In this document: positions 11,799 to 16,096 of the stretch, in pieces
How positions within the stretch are numbered: position 1 is the stretch's first letter
Layout of the letters: each line of letters starts with the position of its first letter
Origin: DASQJJ01 sp964598355
GTDB taxonomy: Bacteria > Patescibacteriota > Microgenomatia > Levybacterales > UBA12049
DNA: 16,096 nt
NCBI GenBank assembly: GCA_964598355.1
Contig: CAZRBN010000029.1
Coordinates: forward strand, 1 to 16,096
Direction: 5' to 3'
Position numbers and translations under genes: made by a program
Notes under the pieces: model-generated
What the model was told of the DNA's origin: nothing
The model's database searches: none
The model's input: the letters and a program-made list of their open reading frames with translations, nothing else

Positions 11799-12941
11799 AT
11801 GAAAAGCAAAATTGCATTAGTTCACGATTATATAAAAGAGTATGGTGGGGCAGAGAGGGTGTTGGAGACGCTGCATGAAATGTATCCCGATGCTCCTGTG
11901 TTTACCCTTATTTATGCTCCAAAGTATTTAGGTCCGCATGCAGAGCGGTTTAAAGATTGGGACATCAAGACATCTCCTTTGAATGAGATTCCATTCACGG
12001 AAAAGTTTATTAGTATTTATAGACTCATTGCTCCTTGGGTGTTCAAAATTTTTAATTTTTCAGGGTATGACGTTATTATTGTCTCTGCAACAGGTGCTTA
12101 TACTCCTAATATGATTCGCAAAAAACAAGCAAAACAAATTTGTTACTGTCATACACCTCCAAGATACCTTTATGGGTATGCAACAGCCAGAGAATGGAAG
12201 AAACACCCACTCTTTCGAATAATTGCAGAGCTGATGAATCATATTTTGCGAATGGTTGACTATAAAGCATCCGAAAATGTTGACCAGTATATTGCCAACT
12301 CAGAGGAAGTTGCAGGAAGAATTAAAAAATTCTATAGAAAAGAGGTGGTTGTTGTGTATCCACCAGTTGAAGTGCATCTGAAATTTGAAATGCCTCATGC
12401 GGAGTTTAAGGCAGATGGGTACTATCTGGCGGGAGGTAGACTTGCCAGGCCAAAGCATTTTGACCTTCTTATCAAAGCTGCAAATGAGTTGAAAGTACCT
12501 CTTAAGATTTTTGGGAAAGGATTTGCTGGATATGGAGAAGAGCTTAAAGAAATGGCGGGGCCAACAGTGGAATTTTTGGGTGAGGTAAGTGACGGGGAAA
12601 AGTTAGCACTGATGAAAGATGCTAAAGCGTTTTTCTTTGCAGGAGAGGATGAGGATTTTGGGATAGTACCTGTTGAGGCAATGGGACAGGGGACACCAGT
12701 TATTGCCTACAAATCAGGTGGCGTAAAAGAAACAGTGATAGATCCTTCGGCAAGCTCAGGACAAGTGGGTCCGACAGGAGTATTTTTTGACGAGCTACAT
12801 GTTGAAAGTATTAAGACTGCGGTGAAAAAGTTTGAGAAGTTGAAAATTAGATCGGAAGATTGTATAAAACAAGCGGAGAAATTTGATAAAAAACATTTTG
12901 TAGAAAGAATGGAAAGTATTGTAAAAAGCTATGAAATATAG
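11799..12941 (+). CDS. GT4-family glycosyltransferase (380 aa)
   Basis: GT-B-fold retaining glycosyltransferase, cytoplasmic or peripheral at the membrane, that transfers a sugar from a nucleotide-sugar donor in surface polysaccharide or glycolipid synthesis. The N-terminus KIALVHDYIKEYGGAERVLE is typical of WcaI/RfaB-like GT4 enzymes. CHTPPRYLYGY follows in the acceptor domain, and the donor domain holds GGRLARPKHFDLLIKA (from about residue 208). The EX7E motif EDFGIVPVE is at Glu285 and Glu293. A nine-residue insertion (PSASSGQVG, about 315-323) splits the usual ETVID-G-TGVFF loop and is repeat-encoded. The start is the ATG after AAGGAAG, not the earlier in-frame ATG at 11703. The last 11 nt overlap the next gene. 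Acceptor and sugar are unknown. Confidence 0.92.
   Translation: MKSKIALVHDYIKEYGGAERVLETLHEMYPDAPVFTLIYAPKYLGPHAERFKDWDIKTSPLNEIPFTEKFISIYRLIAPWVFKIFNFSGYDVIIVSATGAYTPNMIRKKQAKQICYCHTPPRYLYGYATAREWKKHPLFRIIAELMNHILRMVDYKASENVDQYIANSEEVAGRIKKFYRKEVVVVYPPVEVHLKFEMPHAEFKADGYYLAGGRLARPKHFDLLIKAANELKVPLKIFGKGFAGYGEELKEMAGPTVEFLGEVSDGEKLALMKDAKAFFFAGEDEDFGIVPVEAMGQGTPVIAYKSGGVKETVIDPSASSGQVGPTGVFFDELHVESIKTAVKKFEKLKIRSEDCIKQAEKFDKKHFVERMESIVKSYEI
12742..12765 (+). repeat. 24-nt CCTTCGGCAAGCTCAGG repeat inserted in the glycosyltransferase gene
   Basis: The core (ATCCTTCGGCAAGCTCAGG then ACAAG) is a known type of dispersed repeat. In frame it yields DPSASSGQ, a stretch I recall from other CPR proteins. 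A degenerate relative is intergenic at 7546-7583. Confidence 0.7.
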
Positions 12942-13341
12942 AGTAATTGTCAGTGCAATTATAGAAAAAGAAGGGAAGTACTTATTTGGGAAAAAACCTA
13001 AAGATGTTGGTCCATACCCAAATACATGCCATCTTCTTGGCGGGGGAGTAAATCCTGAAGAAGAGAGTTTGGAAGAAGCACTCAGAAGAGAAATTCGTGA
13101 GGAAGCAGGTATTACTTTGAAAAATATAGAAAGACTTTCGTTTGATGAAGGGTATGCACAAAACAAATATGGAGAGGATGTCCATTATCTTTTTCATGTT
13201 TATAAAGCAGAGTATGAGAGTGGGGAAGTAACACCAGGAGATGATATTGCCGAGTTGATGTGGCTTTCCAAAGAAGATATTAAGACAGCTCCATTCCCAA
13301 CACCATCTGAAAAATTATTTACTGAGTTAGGATGGAGATAG
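12931..13341 (+). CDS. Nudix hydrolase, MutT-like (136 aa)
   Basis: Single-domain Nudix pyrophosphohydrolase. The Nudix box is complete: Gly39, Glu45, Arg53-Glu54, Glu57-Glu58, Gly60 (GVNPEEESLEEALRREIREE then AGI). Family members cleave nucleoside diphosphates linked to another moiety, such as 8-oxo-dGTP, NDP-sugars or capped RNA; the substrate cannot be told here. Two contexts compete: the overlap of 11 nt with the glycosyltransferase (start at ATGAAATATAG) hints at nucleotide-sugar metabolism, and mutM beginning 1 nt after its stop hints at oxidized-nucleotide cleanup. Overlap on one side and a 1-nt spacing on the other imply co-transcription and translational coupling of all three. Confidence 0.93.
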   Translation: MKYRVIVSAIIEKEGKYLFGKKPKDVGPYPNTCHLLGGGVNPEEESLEEALRREIREEAGITLKNIERLSFDEGYAQNKYGEDVHYLFHVYKAEYESGEVTPGDDIAELMWLSKEDIKTAPFPTPSEKLFTELGWR

Positions 13342-13342
13342 T

Positions 13343-14206
13343 ATGCCAGAATTGCCGGAAGTTGAGACTCTTCGAAAGGGGTTGGAAAAGTATGTTGTTG
13401 GACATACCATTGAGTCAGTTGATGTAAAGCGCCCAAAAATATTCCAGGGGAATGTAAAAGATATAGAGGGGGCAAAGGTCACTGCTGTCAGACGATTTGG
13501 GAAAGGATTGGTGATAGATCTTTCCAACAAGTACTCCTTAGCAATTCATATCAAGTTGACTGGTCAACTTGTCTATAGAGGAAAAGACGAGCCAAGAGTT
13601 ATCAATACAGATCTCAAACGAGTTGGGAAAGAGCTTCCCAATTCATGGACACATGTTATTTTTCATTTAAATAAAGGCGCAACACTCTACTACAACGATA
13701 TTCGACAATTTGGATGGATAAAGGTTACGTCAACAGATAAAGTAGAGGAATTGCCTTTCTTCAAAGAGCTTGGTCTTGAGTTTCCTCTAGTAAAGAAGGA
13801 AGGTAGTTTGACAGAAGAGCAATTTAACGCAATTCTTGCAAAGTCTAGGACTCCTATAAAGCCACTTATTATGGACCAAAAAAAGATGTCAGGAATAGGT
13901 AATATCTATGCAAACGACGCCCTGTACCTGTCTCAAATCAATCCAAAAAGACCTGCAAATACATTGGACCAAAAAGAAAGAGAAAGTCTCTACAAGGCTA
14001 TTCTAACAGTCCTACAAAAGGGCTTAGAAGAAGGGGGAGCATCTGAATTAACATTTGTAAATGTTTTGGGAGAAATAGGCAAGTATCAAAGTCATACCCT
14101 TATCTATGGAAAAAATGGACAAAAATGTAAAAGAGACGGGACGATAATTCAAAAGATAGCCCTCGGTGGACGAGGCACCTACTTTTGTCCCATATGTCAG
14201 AAATGA
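13343..14206 (+). CDS. mutM: Formamidopyrimidine-DNA glycosylase MutM/Fpg (287 aa)
   Basis: Bifunctional glycosylase/AP lyase that excises 8-oxoguanine and ring-opened purines. The N-terminal catalytic PELPEVET (Pro2 nucleophile after Met removal, Glu3), the beta-elimination lysine Lys54 (RFGKGL), the H2TH segment MSGIGNIYANDALYLSQINP, and the C-terminal zinc-finger region are all present. The finger is unusual: Cys262 is followed at +3 by Asp265 (CKRD) where Fpg normally has a second cysteine; Cys282 and Cys285 (FCPIC) and the DNA-contact Arg277 (GGRGTYF) are kept. The metal site could therefore be three Cys plus Asp, or weak. It starts 1 nt after the Nudix stop codon. Length is normal (about 270-290). 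Confidence 0.96.
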   Translation: MPELPEVETLRKGLEKYVVGHTIESVDVKRPKIFQGNVKDIEGAKVTAVRRFGKGLVIDLSNKYSLAIHIKLTGQLVYRGKDEPRVINTDLKRVGKELPNSWTHVIFHLNKGATLYYNDIRQFGWIKVTSTDKVEELPFFKELGLEFPLVKKEGSLTEEQFNAILAKSRTPIKPLIMDQKKMSGIGNIYANDALYLSQINPKRPANTLDQKERESLYKAILTVLQKGLEEGGASELTFVNVLGEIGKYQSHTLIYGKNGQKCKRDGTIIQKIALGGRGTYFCPICQK

Positions 14207-14217
14207 GCTTATAACTA

Positions 14218-14246
14218 TTGAAAAATGGTAAAAGCTGTTATATACT
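14218..14246 (+). promoter_or_regulatory. Promoter of the 14255 gene
   Basis: TTGAAA (14218-14223), 17 nt, TATACT (14241-14246), then 8 nt to the ATG at 14255. This excludes the earlier in-frame ATG at 14225, which lies in the spacer. A leaderless mRNA is likely. Confidence 0.85.
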
Positions 14247-14254
14247 ATCCCTCT

Positions 14255-14503
14255 ATGACAACGGAGTCATCAAAAGGTTCACAGAGAAGTGGACTTTCAC
14301 AACCATCCGGTGTAGTGAGTCGGGTAAATAAACAAATGGAAGAAACGTCTGGGGGGACACCCGTTCATATACTTCATAGATCAGAATCAGGACCAAAACC
14401 AGAATCATCCGGTGTAGTGAGTCGGATAAATAAACAAATGGAAGGGATGCCTGGTGGGATACCTATTCATAAAATTCATAATCCTGGCGATAGTAGAAGA
14501 TAA
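14255..14503 (+). CDS. Small hypothetical protein with an internal duplicated motif (82 aa)
   Basis: Not a recognised family. The sequence is polar and Gly/Ser/Pro-rich, with no membrane span, and is probably disordered. It contains two copies of SSGVVSR(V/I)NKQME followed by a GG-P-H tail (roughly residues 16-41 and 50-75), 34 residues apart. The DNA copies are almost identical. Start choice rests on the promoter at 14218-14246. It lies 48 nt after mutM but is transcribed from its own promoter. No terminator is evident after the stop. The duplicated motif might be a short protein- or RNA-binding unit, but nothing in sequence proves this. Confidence 0.7.
   Translation: MTTESSKGSQRSGLSQPSGVVSRVNKQMEETSGGTPVHILHRSESGPKPESSGVVSRINKQMEGMPGGIPIHKIHNPGDSRR
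14304..14342 (+). repeat. 39-nt direct repeat, copy 1
   Basis: Pairs with 14406-14444, 102 nt away (34 codons, in frame), with one mismatch in 39. It encodes the SGVVSRVNKQME unit of the 82-aa protein. Confidence 0.95.
14406..14444 (+). repeat. 39-nt direct repeat, copy 2
   Basis: Second copy of the 14304-14342 unit; the single G-to-A change turns Val into Ile in the encoded motif. Confidence 0.95.
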
Positions 14504-14698
14504 TACTTTATTCCTCCGTACATTCCTCTTGTCTCCTTACTATTACCAATTTCTTACACAATTGCCATAAAAGTCCTCGTATTGCTTCCTTACAATTGTT
14601 TTGATGTTGTCTGAAAAGACATACTCTGACAGGTAACTGTTAGAAACCTGTGGTAGCAGGGTCAAGAATATATTTACCTAAAACCCTATACTTATTTT
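14504..14698 (+). promoter_or_regulatory. Intergenic region with two hairpins and the -10 box of the 14699 gene
   Basis: No gene seen. Two small hairpins: TGTCT-GAAA-AGACA (14608-14621) and ACAGGT/ACCTGT (14629-14651). TATACT at 14687-14692 ends 6 nt before the ATG at 14699, so another leaderless start is likely; the -35 is weak. Confidence 0.55.
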
Positions 14699-14935
14699 AT
14701 GACAGAGCAAGAATCCAATTTATTAGATTTAGCCATGGGGAAAGCATCTCCGGATGCACGACTCATAGATCCTTTTGGTCATAGAGAGATTGCGTGGGGT
14801 AGAAAATCACCATTTCCTGGCTCTGAAAATTCAACAGCTCAGTCTTCTCAAACCCGACGTTCTAGATCTGAGGCTGACCCTAAAGCAGGTATCAAAAAAA
14901 GAGCAAGAAGACCAAAAGTCAACTCTGATGGGTAA
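14699..14935 (+). CDS. Small hypothetical protein with a basic tail (78 aa)
   Basis: Unrecognised. The N-terminal half is mixed (MTEQESNLLDLAMGKASPDA), the middle is Ser/Thr/Gln-rich, and the last 30 residues are strongly basic (Arg/Lys in RRSRSE and KKRARRPK). This would suit nucleic-acid binding but is not proof. It has its own -10 box 6 nt upstream and is closed by a good terminator 33 nt after the stop, so it is a complete single-gene transcription unit. That framing by signals is the main reason to accept it. Confidence 0.7.
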   Translation: MTEQESNLLDLAMGKASPDARLIDPFGHREIAWGRKSPFPGSENSTAQSSQTRRSRSEADPKAGIKKRARRPKVNSDG

Positions 14936-14967
14936 CTGCGCCTGTGGAACAAGGAATAGATCGTAGG

Positions 14968-14996
14968 AAAGTAGTAAGGTAATAACTACTTTTTTT
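14968..14996 (+). terminator. Intrinsic terminator after the 78-aa gene
   Basis: AAAGTAGT (14968-14975), 9-nt loop, ACTACTTT (14985-14992), T tract to 14996. The 8-bp stem is perfect. Confidence 0.88.
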
Positions 14997-15036
14997 ATAC
15001 CCCCTCTTAAGACAGGGAATTTTTTGGTGCCCAAAA

Positions 15037-15053
15037 CCTCTTGACAGCAATAA
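15037..15053 (+). repeat. 17-nt repeat containing a -35 box, copy 1
   Basis: CCTCTTGACAGCAATAA, repeated exactly at 15560-15576. Flanks are also similar (AAAA before, CAT after). Here the TTGACA is part of a complete promoter. Confidence 0.9.
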
Positions 15054-15069
15054 GCATTAGGCGTATAGT
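15041..15069 (+). promoter_or_regulatory. Strong promoter of the 15113/15243 unit
   Basis: TTGACA (15041-15046), 17 nt, TATAGT (15064-15069). The expected leader before the 82-aa gene is about 165 nt and holds a small ORF (15113-15250), in contrast to the leaderless genes nearby. Confidence 0.9.
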
Positions 15070-15112
15070 ACATTCTTGTTACTATTATTTTTCGCACAGT
15101 GAGGTGTTGAAA

Positions 15113-15250
15113 ATGTTACATATTACAAAAAGCATACATTCTTCTTCCTTATTACATTCTGCACGAATTTCGCGCCAAGTAAATTTTCTTGAACCTTCAC
15201 ACATTAATTTCAACTTTTATAAACTGAAGGAGGTGAAAATTAATGGTTAA
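15113..15250 (+). CDS. Small upstream ORF, possible leader peptide (45 aa)
   Basis: Product begins MLHITKSIHSSSLLHSARIS and is rich in Ser and His. It has a good ribosome site (GAGGTG, 15101-15106, 6 nt before the ATG). Its stop lies 8 nt inside the next gene, and the next gene's Shine-Dalgarno is inside this ORF, so its translation must affect initiation downstream. An open frame also extends back to TTG at 15041, but that is the -35 box. No attenuator-type hairpin follows. It may be a regulatory uORF, a real small protein or chance; the ribosome site and overlap favour translation. Confidence 0.5.
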   Translation: MLHITKSIHSSSLLHSARISRQVNFLEPSHINFNFYKLKEVKING

Positions 15251-15491
15251 ATTAAATCTTATTGAACAAGCTATTTATGCTCAACAACATGGAGAGAGAG
15301 TCCCTCAGAGTGTAATAGCAAAAAACGGACCTCAGGTTATTGTTGAAAGGTTTAGTAGAACTCCACTGGAGCAAACATTACAAACAGAACCTTTCAAGAG
15401 ACGGTTAGGAGAGAATGATGTTGTAACAACGCGTGATGGTTTTGGTAGATCTAAAGTTATTGGAGCAGATGGACAGGAAACTATAGTTTGA
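15243..15491 (+). CDS. Hypothetical protein with a consensus ribosome binding site (82 aa)
   Basis: Family unknown. The sequence looks globular and hydrophilic with no membrane span: a short helical start (KLNLIEQAIYAQQHGERVPQ), then a mixed region ending in a Gly-rich KVIGADGQETIV. The start is clear from AAGGAGGTGA 6 nt upstream, near-perfect for the 16S 3' end and similar to the site before the 83-aa gene at 2848. It is the main gene of a unit with a strong promoter (15041-15069) and a terminator (15516-15548). It overlaps the upstream small ORF by 8 nt, implying coupling. High expression is likely from these signals. Confidence 0.8.
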   Translation: MVKLNLIEQAIYAQQHGERVPQSVIAKNGPQVIVERFSRTPLEQTLQTEPFKRRLGENDVVTTRDGFGRSKVIGADGQETIV

Positions 15492-15515
15492 TCCAAAAGA
15501 TAAGCGTATTTATTG

Positions 15516-15548
15516 AAAGAGGAAGTGGGAATCTACGTCCTCTTTTTT
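15516..15548 (+). terminator. Intrinsic terminator after the 15243 gene
   Basis: AAAGAGGA (15516-15523) pairs with TCCTCTTT (15538-15545) around a 14-nt loop, followed by T residues to 15548. Confidence 0.85.
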
Positions 15549-15559
15549 GTGGCTAAAAG

Positions 15560-15576
15560 CCTCTTGACAGCAATAA
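15560..15576 (+). repeat. 17-nt repeat containing a -35 box, copy 2
   Basis: Exact second copy of 15037-15053, again just after a terminator. Here no -10 box follows at 16-18 nt: the sequence runs directly into an open frame (15583-15852). Confidence 0.9.
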
Positions 15577-15582
15577 CCATAA

Positions 15583-15852
15583 CCACCTGTTGCTCAACCA
15601 GCAGAACGTCAAAGGAAACCAGCTCCAGCACCTGACCCTGTATCCAATGATGCTCTATCTGATAATCAAGGTGGGTCAGGAACATCTATTATTTCTCCAA
15701 TGATAGGTATGGCAGTGGGAGGCACTTTGTTAACGGTAGATAATCTTGCTGTAAAGGCCCCGGGTGCGGTGATTATCGGTGTAACGGGAGTTATTGGATA
15801 TGGAATGAAAAAAAAAGCAATGGATGAGGTACGAAAAAATAATAACCACTAA
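15583..15852 (+). pseudogene. 5'-truncated coding stretch for a small membrane protein
   Basis: The frame opens after TAA at 15580-15582 and reads PVAQPAERQRKPAPAPDPVS, then a Ser/Gly linker, then a hydrophobic segment (SPMIGMAVGGTLLTVDNLAV and VIIGVTGVIGYGM), ending in a charged KKKAMDEVRKNNNH tail and TAA. The Pro/Ala-rich linker looks like real protein, but no ATG, GTG or TTG occurs before the ATG at 15700. Either the 5' end has been lost by deletion or misassembly at the repeat, or only a 50-aa protein from 15700 is made (a TATTAT lies 7 nt before that ATG). It resembles the small membrane protein at 1955 in style, not clearly in sequence. Confidence 0.5.
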
Positions 15853-15884
15853 TCTTCCTAAATCTCCTTTTTGGTAATTGCTTG

Positions 15885-15913
15885 TTGCTAAATTGACCTC
15901 TATTTGCTATCAT
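15885..15913 (+). promoter_or_regulatory. Probable promoter of the UMP kinase-like gene
   Basis: TTGCTA (15885-15890), 17 nt, TATCAT (15908-15913), then 14 nt to the ATG at 15928. A TTGACC at 15893 has no -10 at the right distance. Confidence 0.5.
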
Positions 15914-15927
15914 TTGCAGTTAGAGCT

Positions 15928-16096
15928 ATGGGATCTAACTTTCTTGATAAAGTGGTCATGTCTATCGGGGGGTCCCTTATTGTTCCTAATGGTGGAATTA
16001 ACACCGATTTTCTCAAGAAGCTTAATAGCTTTATCCGAGAGCAACTGGCGAAACACAATGACCGCCAGTTTTTTTTGGTCATTGGAGGGGGAGCAA
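15928..16096 (+). CDS. pyrH: UMP kinase-like amino acid kinase, N-terminal part (runs off the right edge)
   Basis: Amino acid kinase fold; UMP kinase phosphorylates UMP to UDP in pyrimidine nucleotide synthesis. The 56 visible residues include the first glycine motif VVMSIGGSLIVPNGGINTD and the second, FFLVIGGGA, at the expected distance. The SIGGSLIVP style and compact spacing resemble archaeal-type UMP kinases rather than the E. coli PyrH pattern; CPR genomes often carry this type. Other family members (aspartate or glutamate kinase, isopentenyl phosphate kinase) cannot be excluded with only the N-terminus. No Shine-Dalgarno precedes the ATG; a promoter lies 14 nt upstream. Confidence 0.75.
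   Translation, partial: MGSNFLDKVVMSIGGSLIVPNGGINTDFLKKLNSFIREQLAKHNDRQFFLVIGGGA

Noticed and set aside
15041..15112. Extension of the small upstream ORF back to TTG at 15041.
   Set aside because: That TTG is the -35 box of a perfect promoter, so it would not be transcribed from it.
1..16096. CRISPR arrays, tRNA or rRNA genes, insertion-sequence transposases and prophage genes.
   Set aside because: None seen. Repeats present are short palindromic or purine-rich elements without regular spacers or transposase ORFs, and no cloverleaf was evident by eye.

Overview
The window looks like a scaffold from a small-genome bacterium, most likely a Candidate Phyla Radiation (Patescibacteria) member, with Microgenomates-type lineages my first guess. 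The reasons are an AT-rich genome of short, tightly packed genes; many small lineage-specific hypothetical proteins; an archaeal-style UMP kinase start at the right edge; and short palindromic repeats inserted in frame inside housekeeping genes. TGA is used as a stop and TGG as Trp, so the code is standard and not the Gracilibacteria/Absconditabacteria code. The assignment is inference; no rRNA or marker phylogeny is possible here. A 100-N run (10811-10910) is a scaffold join of unknown true length.

Layout. 1-1805: two minus-strand genes, one cut by the edge and one a 528-aa protein with a degenerate Nudix-like segment; each has a near-consensus promoter ending 8 nt before its ATG. 1955-5218: a small membrane protein, then a tryptophan-responsive block. 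This holds a TrpR-family repressor whose promoter contains an almost perfect copy of the enterobacterial trp operator, a 16-residue leader peptide with tandem Trp codons, and a four-segment transcription attenuator. After it come an 83-aa unknown, a tRNA-binding OB-fold protein and a YbaK-TrpRS fusion. No tryptophan biosynthesis gene is present, so the sensing system appears to serve trpS and/or the unknown gene. 5262-7177: an endonuclease/exonuclease/phosphatase-family protein on the minus strand and a MutY-type glycosylase lacking iron-sulfur cysteines. 7163-7855: two small minus-strand hypotheticals. 8004-10810: ftsH and a 5'-3' exonuclease (polA N-terminal part or stand-alone exonuclease) cut by the gap. 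10911-11509: a minus-strand VUT/YhhQ-type transporter, also cut by the gap. 11799-14206: a glycosyltransferase, a Nudix hydrolase and MutM (Fpg), tightly packed. 14255-15852: small hypotheticals with clear promoters and terminators, a small upstream ORF, and a coding stretch that has lost its start. 15928-end: start of a UMP kinase-like amino acid kinase.

Two themes run through the region. First, many genes have a good -10 box only 6-10 nt before the start codon and no Shine-Dalgarno, so leaderless mRNAs seem common; a few genes instead have strong GGAGGT sites. Second, dispersed repeats lie between genes and inside them in frame (tRNA-binding protein, MutY, glycosyltransferase). Functionally, MutY, MutM and a MutT-like Nudix protein together resemble the oxidized-guanine defence set, although they are not one operon.
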